Part shown: piece after piece, positions 37,506-47,221 of the stretch
Layout: each line of letters begins with the position of its first letter
How positions within the stretch are numbered: position 1 is the first letter of the stretch
DNA from: Marinobacter salexigens
GTDB taxonomy: Bacteria > Pseudomonadota > Gammaproteobacteria > Pseudomonadales > Oleiphilaceae
Assembly: GCF_002806945.1 (NCBI RefSeq)
Contig: NZ_NIHC01000003.1
Location: 558,001 to 622,000 of the forward strand
Length of the DNA stretch: 64,000 nt
Reading direction: 5' to 3'
Translations under genes and position numbers: made by a program
The notes under the pieces: model-generated
What the model saw: the letters and a program-made list of their open reading frames with translations, nothing else
What the model was told of the DNA's origin: nothing
The model's database searches: none

Positions 37506-38312
37506 ATGCGGGTAGTATCAATCAGCGTCAACGGTCTTGCCCAGGCCGTTGAAAAGGGTTTTTTTGACTGGCTGGCCGAGCAGGATGCAGATGTTGTCTG
37601 TGTTCAGGATCACCGCATGCGTGCCTATGAGATTGAGGACTTCAACCTCATTCCAGAAGGCTATGATGCCTACTTCATAGATGGCGAAAACAATGAGGAT
37701 GGTGGCGTGGGTATTTACACGCGGCATTTCCCCAAGGCTATCATGTACGGTTTTGCCAACGAGCAGGCGGACCGGGAAGGGCGTTTTATTCAGGCGGATT
37801 TCGACAAGGTTTCAGTTGCCTCTGTGTTGGCACCTTGTGCCCTGGGGCGTGAGGAAGAGCTGATCAGTGAAGACGATCTGACAGTTCTTGACCATAAAGA
37901 TGACTTTATGGACGCTTTTGGTTTGCACATGCAGAAAACCCTGCGTAAGCGTCGGCAGTTTATTTTTGGTGCCAACCTGCAGACTGCCCATCATGTAACG
38001 GATGCAAGCCCGTTGTATCACCGGTTGGACTTTTCCGGGTTTCTTCCCCACGAGCGGGCCTGGCTGGATCGTTTGTTTGATGAAATGGGGTGCGTGGATG
38101 CGTTCCGGGATATCAACAAGCAGAGTAATCAGTTTACCTGGTGGCCGGAGCAAGCCGAGGGTTCTCGGAAGAAGGCGGGGATTCGGGTGGATTATCAATT
38201 GATGACACCGGGTATTCGCAAGACCATTCAGGATGGCTGGATTGATAGCACGACCCGCTTTTCGGATCACGCTCCGGTGATTATGGATTACGATATCGAG
38301 ATTGGCATTTGA
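37506..38312 (+). CDS. crc: Crc-like catabolite repression protein (degenerate exonuclease III fold)
   Basis: A 268-residue endonuclease/exonuclease/phosphatase-fold protein. It matches Pseudomonas Crc in the start MR(V/I)(V/I)S, the ERAWLD and YADFDKVSVAS-like segments (QADFDKVSVAS here) and length. The metal-binding Glu of exonuclease III (LQE) is replaced by Asp35 in VQD, and the GDxN motif reads GAN at residues 155-157, so nuclease activity is probably lost; D254-H255 are retained. Crc acts with Hfq to block translation of catabolic mRNAs. The pyrE-crc-rph order supports orthology. Confidence 0.82.
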   Translation: MRVVSISVNGLAQAVEKGFFDWLAEQDADVVCVQDHRMRAYEIEDFNLIPEGYDAYFIDGENNEDGGVGIYTRHFPKAIMYGFANEQADREGRFIQADFDKVSVASVLAPCALGREEELISEDDLTVLDHKDDFMDAFGLHMQKTLRKRRQFIFGANLQTAHHVTDASPLYHRLDFSGFLPHERAWLDRLFDEMGCVDAFRDINKQSNQFTWWPEQAEGSRKKAGIRVDYQLMTPGIRKTIQDGWIDSTTRFSDHAPVIMDYDIEIGI

Positions 38313-38327
38313 GGTAGGCGGTCGCGT

Positions 38328-38435
38328 GTTCGGCGGGGGAAGCCTCTCCGAAACACGCTACAAGCACATCCCTGTGCGCTCGACTCCGGCCGTCCTTGGC
38401 CGGAGACGGTTTCGGAGAGGCTTCCCCCGCCGAAC
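38328..38435. repeat. 27-bp perfect inverted repeat with structured core (element B)
   Basis: Arms 38328-38354 and 38409-38435 are perfect 27-bp reverse complements. The 54-nt core begins ACGC, has A.CACATCC.TGT and GCTCGAC blocks aligned with element A, and contains a hairpin CTCCGGCC/GGCCGGAG around the conserved TCCTTG. The arms differ completely from element A, yet the arm length and core are kept. It lies between the convergent crc and rph genes, where it could serve as a terminator for both. Confidence 0.92.
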
Positions 38436-38511
38436 CCGCTAGATTGCAATAAGCTTCAACAGTCTGGGGCAGCGTCACCGCGCAGGCACCCAGACTTATG
38501 AGTTGCCTTCC

Positions 38512-39228
38512 TTAGCCTTCCAGCGCTTCTTTCTGCAGTTCAAACAGCTTCTCAATACCTTGCTTGGCCAATGCCAGCATGCTGTCCAGTTCTTCCTGGA
38601 CAAACGGCGCAGCTTCTGCAGTTCCCTGAATTTCGATGAAACCACCCTGGTCGGTCATGATTACGTTCAGGTCGGTATCGGCTTCGGAGTCTTCCGGGTA
38701 GTCCAGATCAACCACCGGTTCTCCTTTGTAAATGCCAACAGACACGGCCGCTATCATCTGCTTCAGCGGTGATTTTTTCAGGCGCTTGGTTTCAACCAGG
38801 TGGTTCAGGGCGTCTGCCAAGGCCACGCAGCCGCCAGTGATGGCTGCAGTGCGTGTGCCACCGTCGGCCTGGATTACGTCGCAGTCGATGGTGATGGTGT
38901 GCTCGCCCAGCGCTTTCATATCGACAGCCGCGCGCAGGGAGCGGCCAATCAAGCGCTGGATTTCGACGGTGCGGCCGCCTTGTTTGCCGCGGGCGGCTTC
39001 GCGGCCCATGCGGCTGCCGGTAGAGCGGGGCAGCATGCCGTATTCGGCGGTGATCCAGCCTTTGCCTTCGCCGCGCAGGAAGGGTGGTACTTTGTTTTCT
39101 ACAGAGGCCGTGCAGATAACCTTGGTGTCGCCGAATTCCACCAGTACGGAACCCTCGGCGTGGCGGGTGTAGTTCCGGGTAAGGCGAATTTCTCTGGGCT
39201 GTTCGGGCGTTCTGCCGCTTGGACGCAT
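38512..39228 (-). CDS. rph: ribonuclease PH
   Basis: Phosphorolytic 3'-5' exoribonuclease of 238 residues that trims tRNA 3' ends. The start [20 protein letters not shown], the [17 protein letters not shown] strand, the [29 protein letters not shown] substrate loop and the catalytic [14 protein letters not shown] segment are all present. The C-terminus is complete, without the truncation known in E. coli K-12. It is divergent from yicC across 167 bp, a widely conserved arrangement. Confidence 0.96.
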   Translation of the reverse strand: MRPSGRTPEQPREIRLTRNYTRHAEGSVLVEFGDTKVICTASVENKVPPFLRGEGKGWITAEYGMLPRSTGSRMGREAARGKQGGRTVEIQRLIGRSLRAAVDMKALGEHTITIDCDVIQADGGTRTAAITGGCVALADALNHLVETKRLKKSPLKQMIAAVSVGIYKGEPVVDLDYPEDSEADTDLNVIMTDQGGFIEIQGTAEAAPFVQEELDSMLALAKQGIEKLFELQKEALEG

Positions 39229-39395
39229 AGTGTTTCCTGATTTCTGAGGTAAGTGTCCGGGATGTCGCCCCGGGTGAGTTCGAATTTGGTAGCCGGCAAG
39301 TATATCACGTTGGATCTGGGTGCCGGGCTGGCTGCTGGCTGTTAGACTCTGGCTTTACGAAAACTATTACGATTAGCAACCAAGCCGGAGCTGCC

Positions 39396-40262
39396 ATGAT
39401 CAGAAGTATGACCGCATTCGCCCGGAAAGATGTTCAGGATGGCCAGGGAACGCTCACCTGTGAGATTCGTACCGTAAACCATCGGTATCTGGAGCCATCT
39501 TTCAGATTGCCAGAGGCTCTTCGGGAGCTCGAGAACCCTTTCAGGGAGGAGCTGAGGAAGCAGTTGAAGCGAGGCAAGGTGGATGTGTCGATTCGCCTGC
39601 AGTCTGCGGAAGCGGGTGTTCCCGGGTTTGAGATCAATGAGGACATCGCCAAAGCAGTTAATGATGCTGCCAACCACGTAAACCGCATGCTGGATAATCC
39701 TGCGCATATTAATGCTTTGGATATTCTGCGCTGGCCGGGAGTGCTTTCAGTGCCCGAGCAAGACTACAGCACTGTTAAAGAGGCAGCTCTGAGGTTGTTC
39801 AAGGAGACCGTTGAAGAGCTCTCGGTTGTAAGAGCGCGCGAAGGGGAGCGGTTGCGGCCTCTATTTGAAGATCGCCTCACGCACATGAAAACCCTGGTAG
39901 AAACTGTCCGCGAAGGCATGCCAGGGCTGCTTAAAGCACAGGAAGAGCATCTGAAGGAGCGATTCCAAAAGGCTCAGGTAGAGCTGGATCCCGAGCGCAT
40001 CGCTCAGGAAATGGTCATGCTGGCGCAGAAGATTGATGTGGCTGAAGAGCTGGATAGGCTGGATGCTCATATCAGTGAGGTGACGGACACCCTCACGCGA
40101 GATGAGGCTATTGGTCGCCGGCTTGATTTTCTGATGCAGGAGCTGAATCGGGAAGCCAATACCCTGAGCAGCAAAAGCATTGATGCCGGCGTAACCAGGG
40201 CAGCAGTGGATTTGAAGGTGCTGATAGAGCAGGTGCGTGAGCAGGTGCAGAATATAGAGTGA
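39396..40262 (+). CDS. YicC family endoribonuclease-like protein
   Basis: A 288-residue protein with the YicC N-terminal domain (MIRSMTAFARKD, LTCEIRTVNHRYLEPSFRLPE) and the C-terminal DUF1732 domain ending GRRLDFLMQELNREANTLSSKS. Members of the family have been described as stress-induced endoribonucleases, though the mechanism is not clear from sequence. In Pseudomonas gmk follows directly; here about 3.3 kb of other genes lie in between. Confidence 0.92.
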   Translation: MIRSMTAFARKDVQDGQGTLTCEIRTVNHRYLEPSFRLPEALRELENPFREELRKQLKRGKVDVSIRLQSAEAGVPGFEINEDIAKAVNDAANHVNRMLDNPAHINALDILRWPGVLSVPEQDYSTVKEAALRLFKETVEELSVVRAREGERLRPLFEDRLTHMKTLVETVREGMPGLLKAQEEHLKERFQKAQVELDPERIAQEMVMLAQKIDVAEELDRLDAHISEVTDTLTRDEAIGRRLDFLMQELNREANTLSSKSIDAGVTRAAVDLKVLIEQVREQVQNIE

Positions 40263-40297
40263 TTCCCTCCCGGGGGCGGCTTTTGTGCTGTCGCCCT

Positions 40298-40553
40298 TTA
40301 TTGTTGCCCAGCCGCGACCCGGTGAATCAACTGCTCCGCCGTGGGTGCCAGTGCCATCAGAGAGTTGCCATCTTTTTCAGTGAGCTCATAGAGAATGAGC
40401 TCGTTGATCCCCGCCACCAGCGCCATGCTCATTAGTAGGCTCAAAGGCTGCAGTGTCGTGTTATCCGCGCGCTGCTGCTCCACTTGTTTCTGCAAGAATA
40501 CCGGTGGCACCTGCCCCGATTACCAGCACTGAAGGCTGCCTTTTATTTTTCAT
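40298..40553 (-). pseudogene. deletion fusion: oxidoreductase N-terminus joined to TetR C-terminus
   Basis: On the minus strand an ATG at 40553 with GGAG six bases upstream opens a frame reading KNKRQPSVLVIGAGATGI, the FAD/NAD-binding start of a flavin monooxygenase-like enzyme. It is broken near 40500. In another frame, the sequence from about 40503 to the TAA at 40298 encodes the C-terminal end of a TetR/AcrR regulator (ALVAGINELILYEL..LMALAPTAEQLIHRV). The rest of both genes is missing, consistent with one internal deletion. No product is expected. Confidence 0.7.
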
Positions 40554-40777
40554 AATATCTCCCTCTAGCTGGCCGACATCCGGCCCTCTGCACTCCGCTG
40601 TATTCCGAGCGTTTATCTGGATCGGCTTTTCGTGAACACTTGTGGTCAAAAGTGTTCATGGGCGGTTAACAGCTAATTATAAAAGAAGTGCAGAAACAAA
40701 CTTTTTGAACCTTGGTGACTTGTTTTAGATATTGATGTTCAAATTTAGGTTTGAGATCTAAGAAAAATCGGTTCCTC

Positions 40778-40930
40778 ATGAAAGATATCGCAGATGAATA
40801 TTTGCGTTCAGAGGTACAGTCTAGGTATACGGAAAATAGCGGCCGTGATCTTGGCAAAGTTGCGAGACTCATGGCAGCCGGGGTGCAGGTTCTGGTTGAT
40901 GCCGGCGCGAAAACAAAAGAATCGATTTAA
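40778..40930 (+). CDS. small ORF of 50 residues, unassigned
   Basis: An open frame too short for standard calling, from ATG 40778 to TAA 40928-40930, starting MKDIADEYLRSEVQSRYTEN. It ends 18 bp before the enoyl-CoA hydratase-like start. The upstream Shine-Dalgarno sequence is weak. The peptide is charged and helical and matches no family I know. It may be a leader, a gene fragment or chance. Confidence 0.3.
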   Translation: MKDIADEYLRSEVQSRYTENSGRDLGKVARLMAAGVQVLVDAGAKTKESI

Positions 40931-40948
40931 CTGAGAAGGAACGATGAA

Positions 40949-41722
40949 ATGAGTGACACGCCAGTTCTTTTGTCCCGCGATGGGCAAGTTGCGACGATTA
41001 CACTCAATCGGCCGGAGCACTACAACGCTCTGAATGCGCCTATGCGCAAAGCCTTGACCTCGACTCTGGCTGAGGTGGAGGCAGATCCAACCATTCGGGT
41101 TTGCATTATCGGTGCAGCCGGTAAGGGCTTTTCTGCAGGGCAGGATTTGCAGGATTTCGATTATGAGCAAATATCCGATCTGTTGCTGGACGAATACGAG
41201 CCGCTGCTGAAAACCATTCACCATGGCAACAAGCTGTATATCGCGCGGGTACATGGCCAGGCTGCCGGTATTGGTGCCGCGTTGGCGCTGACATGCGATC
41301 TGGTGATGATGGCGGAAGATGCCAGGGTCTATCTGGCATTTGCAGCCATTGCGCTCGTGCCGGATGGCGGATTGACCTGGCACCTGCTGAATGCCATGGG
41401 GCGTCACCGTGCGCTGTCGGCAATCATCGAAGGAAAGCGGCTTGATGCGGCTACTTGTCTCGATTACGGGCTTGCCAATAAAGCTGTGCCTGCTGATAGC
41501 CTTGAGCAAGAAACCTTTGATTGGGCCAGTTCATTAGCAAGCGCTGCGCCACTTGCTGTCGCAGGGACCAAGCGCTTGCTGAGAGAAGTGGCCAGCTGTG
41601 ACTGGCGCTCGGCGTTAGCCGCAGAAGCCAAGGAGCAGAACGTTACAACGAAATCAAAAGACTTTATGCGGGGCGTTCAGGCGTTTGCTGATCGCCGTGC
41701 CCCAGAGTTCAAAGGTAACTGA
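40949..41722 (+). CDS. enoyl-CoA hydratase/isomerase family protein
   Basis: Crotonase-fold enzyme of 257 residues. The oxyanion-hole motifs are seen: SAGQDL near residues 57-62 and HGQAAGIGAALALTCDLV (about 102-119), typical of the PaaG/PaaB-like 1,2-epoxyphenylacetyl-CoA isomerase or enoyl-CoA hydratase branch. The C-terminus carries GVQAFADRRAPEFKG. Substrate specificity cannot be assigned. AAGGA precedes the ATG. It lies in the accessory block between yicC and gmk and converges with the pseudouridine synthase gene (6-bp gap). Confidence 0.9.
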   Translation: MSDTPVLLSRDGQVATITLNRPEHYNALNAPMRKALTSTLAEVEADPTIRVCIIGAAGKGFSAGQDLQDFDYEQISDLLLDEYEPLLKTIHHGNKLYIARVHGQAAGIGAALALTCDLVMMAEDARVYLAFAAIALVPDGGLTWHLLNAMGRHRALSAIIEGKRLDAATCLDYGLANKAVPADSLEQETFDWASSLASAAPLAVAGTKRLLREVASCDWRSALAAEAKEQNVTTKSKDFMRGVQAFADRRAPEFKGN

Positions 41723-41728
41723 GTGTGC

Positions 41729-42544
41729 TCACTCGGCCAGGGTGGCAAGCTCTTTCGGCAGTTCCAGTTTTACCCGCTGGTGGCTGAGGGGGCAGTCAAA
41801 CTCCAGGCCGGCAGCGAGTAGTTGCAGGGGCGCTCGCGCAGGTTTGCCGTAGAGGCGATCGCCAATAATCGGGTGCCCAATGCTTTGCAGATGCTTGCGG
41901 ATCTGGTGTTTGCGTCCCGTCTCGATAATAACTTGCAGAAGGCTGGTTTCGGCGGCGTCATCGATGCTTAGCGTAGACGCGTGACTGATGGCGGCCTTGC
42001 CGTCAATCGGTGCGTCTATTCGCTGGTTCTGGGTGTTGATGACACCGGCTACTCTGGCAAGGTAGCGCTTGGCCATGGTGCGCCCGGAGAAACACTGGGA
42101 CAGAGACCCTGCGGCTTTTGAGTCGTGGGCAATCAGCATGAGCCCGGCCGCGTCACCATCCAGCCGGTGAATGAGGAAGCAAGGGCGCTTCAGCTCAAGC
42201 TCAGCCGAGCGCAACAGGCTGCAGTGGTCTCCCCATTGGGAGCCTTGGGCCAATAAACCGTGTGGTTTGAACCAGACACTGTAGCGGCTTTTATCCTCGA
42301 TCAGAATTGCCGCTTCGGGTTTGCGGTTCAGCACATTCTCATCGTAATAAAGCTGTAGCCGGGTACCGGCTTTTACCTCTTTGGTTGCGCGCCGCAGCCT
42401 TACTTGCTTGCCTTTCAGTGTCCACCAGCAGGCACCCTTGTTCATGGCATCTTTAATGCGCTGGCGAGACAGCCCTGATGCCTCGCTCAGGGCTTCACTC
42501 GCTGTGGTGGGCTGGTCCGTTGTAACGTCGAATTTCCTGCGCAT
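41729..42544 (-). CDS. RluA-family RNA pseudouridine synthase
   Basis: A 271-residue enzyme. The N-terminus has an S4-like segment (LSRQRIKDAMNKGACWW). The catalytic-Asp motif reads HRLDGDAAGL rather than the usual HRLD.(D/E)TSG, so it belongs to a divergent RluA subgroup. The C-terminal GRKHQIRKHLQSIGHPI(I)GD motif is intact. The RNA target is unknown. Its ATG overlaps the stop of the UspA gene (TAATG), so they are co-translated. Confidence 0.88.
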   Translation of the reverse strand: MRRKFDVTTDQPTTASEALSEASGLSRQRIKDAMNKGACWWTLKGKQVRLRRATKEVKAGTRLQLYYDENVLNRKPEAAILIEDKSRYSVWFKPHGLLAQGSQWGDHCSLLRSAELELKRPCFLIHRLDGDAAGLMLIAHDSKAAGSLSQCFSGRTMAKRYLARVAGVINTQNQRIDAPIDGKAAISHASTLSIDDAAETSLLQVIIETGRKHQIRKHLQSIGHPIIGDRLYGKPARAPLQLLAAGLEFDCPLSHQRVKLELPKELATLAE

Positions 42545-43431
42545 TATTGGCCGGCGTCCCCGGGCTTGATGGCAAGCAAGTCGGTCCTCAGGTGAGTGAG
42601 CACCTTCTCTGCGGTGTTGCCAATCACTCTTGCCCGGAGGCCGGTTTTTCCGCTGGTGCCAATCACTACCATATCGGCCTTCAATTTACTGGCGACACGG
42701 GGGATAACCTTGTGTGCAGGCCCGACGGGCAAGTGAATTTGTTCCGGGCTCAGGCGCCAAGTGTTGCAAAGGTGGGTGATAACCGGCTCCAAAGCCGCCC
42801 TGCGCCTTTGCTCATGTTCGACCACATTGATGATCTCAAGGTCTGCGAGTACCTCGGAAATGTGCAGGGCGTGTACCAGATGAATTTTCGTGTCGAGGGC
42901 TTTCGCAAGTTCGGTGGCCTGCTCAATGATTTTCGCATTGAGGGCTTTTTTGACCGGCTTGGTGGAGCTTAGATCGACCGCCGCCAGAATCGGGTGAGCA
43001 TGATTCCACTTTTGTTCTGCAACCAGCATGACCGGTACCGGGCATTCACGGATCAGATGCCAGTCGGTTGGTGTATACAGCAAGGTTTCCGAGCGGCTTC
43101 CAGTTTTGATTATGGCCTTGAAGCGGTTTGGGTGGCAGTGCTCAATGATCCATTGGTGGATATTTTTCTCCCACACAGTATGCGTGGTGACCTGCAGATC
43201 GCTGCAGTCTGAAAGGGCCAGCATCTGGTCGAGCCAGCGCTGGCGAAGTTCAATCAGGGCATCCCGGGCACGCTGCTGCACAGTGGGGTCCGAAGGCAAA
43301 GCGCCGAGATGTTCATGGGTGAAAGCCACAATTTCAAGATGGGCGCCTGTGGCGCGTGCCAGTTCGATTCCCCGGGCCAGAGCCTTCTGGTGCTTGTGGG
43401 CCGGATCCATGACAATCAGAAGTTTATCCAT
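42544..43431 (-). CDS. tandem universal stress protein (UspA x2)
   Basis: A 295-residue cytoplasmic protein with two Usp domains. Domain 1 begins LLIVMDPAHKHQKALARGIELA. Domain 2 begins HPILAAVDLSSTKPVKKALNAKI at about residue 147 and ends with the ATP-binding-type GTSGKTGLRARVIGNTAEKVLTH (G-2x-G-9x-G pattern). Tandem Usps like UspE respond to stress or growth arrest. It is coupled to the pseudouridine synthase gene and divergent from gmk. Confidence 0.9.
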   Translation of the reverse strand: MDKLLIVMDPAHKHQKALARGIELARATGAHLEIVAFTHEHLGALPSDPTVQQRARDALIELRQRWLDQMLALSDCSDLQVTTHTVWEKNIHQWIIEHCHPNRFKAIIKTGSRSETLLYTPTDWHLIRECPVPVMLVAEQKWNHAHPILAAVDLSSTKPVKKALNAKIIEQATELAKALDTKIHLVHALHISEVLADLEIINVVEHEQRRRAALEPVITHLCNTWRLSPEQIHLPVGPAHKVIPRVASKLKADMVVIGTSGKTGLRARVIGNTAEKVLTHLRTDLLAIKPGDAGQ

Positions 43432-43549
43432 GCTGCCTACCGTCTTTTGTTGAGCTTGAGTGTGGTGCGTTGTCGTTCCACTGTTATACCCTAGATGTTA
43501 CCAGTTGTGGCCGCATCCGGGATGCGGTGTTTCGTCAAAGGTCGTATAA

Positions 43550-44254
<705 letters not shown>

Positions 44255-44340
44255 GGGCTTTTGCTGTATACAAATTGTGCCGCTGGCAGTACACTACGCG
44301 GTCTGCTAAATCAGTCATTTTTATTATTGTCGGGGATTTC

Positions 44341-44553
44341 ATGGCACGAGTTACTGTTGAAGATTGTCTGGAACACGTAGATAACCGGTTCCAGCTGGTC
44401 ATGTTGGCTACCAAACGCTCCCGTCAGATCGCCACTAAAGGTGCCGAGCCGATGGTTCAGGAAGAAAACGACAAGCCGACGGTTATTGCCCTGCGCGAAA
44501 TCGCTGGTGGTTTGGTGAGCCGCGATCTGCTGACCGAAATCGAAGAGGATTAA
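44341..44553 (+). CDS. rpoZ: RNA polymerase omega subunit
   Basis: A 70-residue omega subunit beginning [20 protein letters not shown], with the [14 protein letters not shown] motif and [12 protein letters not shown] intact. It helps assemble the beta-prime subunit and contributes the first ppGpp site of RNA polymerase. The start at 44341 gives the exact canonical N-terminus. It is followed 29 bp later by spoT. Confidence 0.96.
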   Translation: MARVTVEDCLEHVDNRFQLVMLATKRSRQIATKGAEPMVQEENDKPTVIALREIAGGLVSRDLLTEIEED

Positions 44554-44582
44554 GACGGCTGCAAACAGATTATGGAGGCGAG

Positions 44583-46727
44583 GTGTCGCTTGACGAGGCT
44601 ACGGTAGAAGCGCTGGCTGTTGAGCTCAGCACCTATCTGGATACCAATCGCATTAATCAAGTGCGACGTGCCTACTATTATGCCGAGCAGGCCCATGAAG
44701 GCCAGATGCGCAAAAGCGGCGACCGCTACATAACGCACCCCCTTGCAGTTGCTCATATACTCGCTGGCCTCAAGCTCGACCATCAGAGCTTGATGGCCGC
44801 GATGTTGCACGATGTTATTGAAGATACCGGTATCCCCAAGGACGCCCTTGCTGAGCAGTTTGGCGAGGATGTGGCGGAGCTGGTGGACGGTGTCAGCAAA
44901 CTGACCCAGATAGAATTCCGCTCCCGTGCGGAAGCCCAGGCTGAAAACTTCCAGAAAATGACTCTGGCCATGGCCAGAGATATCCGCGTTATTTTGGTGA
45001 AACTGGCTGACCGCCTGCACAACATGCGCACTCTGGGCCCCATGCCCTACGAAAAGCGCAAGCGTATAGCCACAGAAACCCTCGATATCTACGCTCCCAT
45101 TGCCAATCGTCTTGGCATGCATGCCATATCCACAGAACTTGAAGATTTGGGCTTCGCGGCACTGCACCCGATGCGTTCCCGCTATATCTCCAAAGCCGTG
45201 GACAAAGCGCGCGGCAGCCACCGTGAGATTATTGAAGAAATACGTGGTCGATTGCAGGAAAAACTGCAAGAGCGTGGCCTTCCGGGCCGGATAATGGGGC
45301 GTGAGAAGCATCTGAACAGCATCTATAACAAGATGAAGCTCAAACAGAAGTCGTTTTACGAGATTATGGACGTATACGCCTTCCGCATCATTACCGACAC
45401 AGAAGACGATTGTTATCGAATCCTGGGGGCAGTTCACAGCCTCTACAAACCAATGCCGGGCCGCTTCAAAGACTACATCGCCATGCCCAAGGCAAACGGT
45501 TATCAGTCTCTGCATACCACACTCTTTGGGATGCATGTAAATATCGAAATTCAGATCCGCACCGAGGAAATGGAGCACATAGCCAACGATGGTATTGCGG
45601 CCCACTGGATGTATAAAAACGAGCCAACCGGTGTTACCAGCGCGAACCAGACGCGAGTCGATCGCTGGGTTAAAGGCTTGATGGAGATGCGTGAACGTGC
45701 GGACGACTCTCTCGAGTTCATCGAGCATGTAAAAGTGGACCTCTTCCCGGATGAAATCTATGTTTTTACCCCGAGGGGCAAGATCATGGAACTGCCAAGA
45801 GGTGCCACTCCGGTAGATTTCGCTTATGCAATCCATACGGACATTGGCAATGCGACGGTCGCTTGCCGTATCAACCGGAATCTCGGTTCTTTGAGTAAGC
45901 CTCTTCAAAGTGGTCAAACGGTCGAAGTCATTACAGCGCCGGGCGCTCGCCCCAATCCTGCCTGGCTCAGTTTTGTGGTGACCGGCAAAGCGCGCAGCAG
46001 CATACGCCACACCCTGAAGAGTCAGAAACTGGCAGAATCTCTGGAGTTGGGGCGCGTGTTACTGAAAAAGTCCCTCAATGGGTTTGGCAAGCGCTTGTCG
46101 GATATTGATGATGCCCAGAAGCAGGCGGTTGTGAAGCATAACCAGGTGAACAATTTCGATGAGCTGATCAGCGAGATTGGCATGGGTAATCGAATGGCGT
46201 ATCTGGTTGCACGCCAGCTAGTGGTTGATTCTGAGGGCGCAGAGCCCGGTGAGGCTGCCATGGATATCCAGGGCGGCAGCGACGCGCCAATCACCATCCA
46301 GGGCACCGAGGGCATGCTGGTTCACTTTGCCGATTGTTGCAAACCGATCCCTGGGGATCCGGTGGTTGGTGTTATGGGTACAGGTAAGGGAATGGTTATT
46401 CATTCCGACACCTGTTCCCGTTTGCCGGAAGACAGCGAAGGTCGCTCCCGCTTGACCCATCTTACCTGGGCCAAGGATATTACTGACGAGTTCTCCGTAG
46501 AGCTGAGGGTTGAGCTGGAGCGGCACCACGGGGTGATCGCCGAAGTGGCCAATGCGGTGGCTATGGCAGACGGTAATATCGAGCGGATAAATGTAGACGA
46601 ACAGAATGCCCGGTATGGCGTGGTCAGCCTTGTGGTGAAGGTGCATGGGCGTAAACATCTGGCTCGCGTGATGCGCAGGGTTCGAAACATCAAAGCCATA
46701 ACGTCGATCAACCGCGTGAAATACTGA
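44583..46727 (+). CDS. spoT: bifunctional (p)ppGpp synthetase/hydrolase SpoT
   Basis: A 714-residue stringent-response enzyme. The HD hydrolase domain has HDVIEDT (His/Asp pair) near residue 77, so hydrolysis is likely. The synthetase domain with KDYIAMPKANGYQSLHTT, then TGS (YVFTPRGKIMELPRGATPVDFAYAIHT) and ACT domains follow. It starts at GTG 44583 with GGAGG upstream, in the standard frame. The rpoZ-spoT linkage is typical of gammaproteobacteria and couples the ppGpp enzyme with an RNAP subunit that binds ppGpp. Confidence 0.96.
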   Translation: MSLDEATVEALAVELSTYLDTNRINQVRRAYYYAEQAHEGQMRKSGDRYITHPLAVAHILAGLKLDHQSLMAAMLHDVIEDTGIPKDALAEQFGEDVAELVDGVSKLTQIEFRSRAEAQAENFQKMTLAMARDIRVILVKLADRLHNMRTLGPMPYEKRKRIATETLDIYAPIANRLGMHAISTELEDLGFAALHPMRSRYISKAVDKARGSHREIIEEIRGRLQEKLQERGLPGRIMGREKHLNSIYNKMKLKQKSFYEIMDVYAFRIITDTEDDCYRILGAVHSLYKPMPGRFKDYIAMPKANGYQSLHTTLFGMHVNIEIQIRTEEMEHIANDGIAAHWMYKNEPTGVTSANQTRVDRWVKGLMEMRERADDSLEFIEHVKVDLFPDEIYVFTPRGKIMELPRGATPVDFAYAIHTDIGNATVACRINRNLGSLSKPLQSGQTVEVITAPGARPNPAWLSFVVTGKARSSIRHTLKSQKLAESLELGRVLLKKSLNGFGKRLSDIDDAQKQAVVKHNQVNNFDELISEIGMGNRMAYLVARQLVVDSEGAEPGEAAMDIQGGSDAPITIQGTEGMLVHFADCCKPIPGDPVVGVMGTGKGMVIHSDTCSRLPEDSEGRSRLTHLTWAKDITDEFSVELRVELERHHGVIAEVANAVAMADGNIERINVDEQNARYGVVSLVVKVHGRKHLARVMRRVRNIKAITSINRVKY

Positions 46728-46806
46728 GTTCTGCCAGAATAACCTGGTTGACAGCTCGCGTATGGAAGGGCGACGATTAGCGTTTTAGACGAAAGGGAAA
46801 CGCGGT

Positions 46807-47193
46807 ATGACCAACAAATCCATAATTCAGACTGAAAGCGCACCCAAGGCAATAGGGCCTTATTCCCAAGCCGTAAAGGCGGGTGATACGGTCTATATTT
46901 CTGGCCAGATTCCGCTGGATCCTGAAACCATGGAAGTGGTTGCCGGGGACTTCTCAGCCAAGACCCGTCAGGTATTCGATAACCTCAAAGCCGTATGTGA
47001 AGCTGCTGGAGGTGGATTGAAGGACATTGTAAAAGTGAACATCTACGTGACTGATTTGGCAAACTTTGCCACGGTCAACGAGATTATGGCGACCTATTTT
47101 CCAGAGCCATACCCCGCTCGGGCGGCAGTTGAGGTTTCAGCATTGCCCAAGGCTGTTCCAGTAGAGGTAGAAGCAGTCATGGTGCTGAGCTGA
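46807..47193 (+). CDS. ridA: RidA family reactive intermediate deaminase
   Basis: A trimeric YjgF/RidA-fold protein of 128 residues. The motifs [28 protein letters not shown] and the C-terminal [24 protein letters not shown] with the conserved Arg are complete. RidA hydrolyses 2-aminoacrylate and related enamines made by PLP enzymes. It follows spoT by about 80 bp as in many relatives and ends at a terminator. Confidence 0.95.
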   Translation: MTNKSIIQTESAPKAIGPYSQAVKAGDTVYISGQIPLDPETMEVVAGDFSAKTRQVFDNLKAVCEAAGGGLKDIVKVNIYVTDLANFATVNEIMATYFPEPYPARAAVEVSALPKAVPVEVEAVMVLS

Positions 47194-47221
47194 TATACAA
47201 GTGCATCAGGATGTTCAGAAC

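Noticed and set aside
44550..46010. A 486-codon open frame on the minus strand opposite spoT
   Set aside because: spoT on the plus strand has all its family domains over this stretch; the antisense frame shows no recognisable motif and reflects codon bias.
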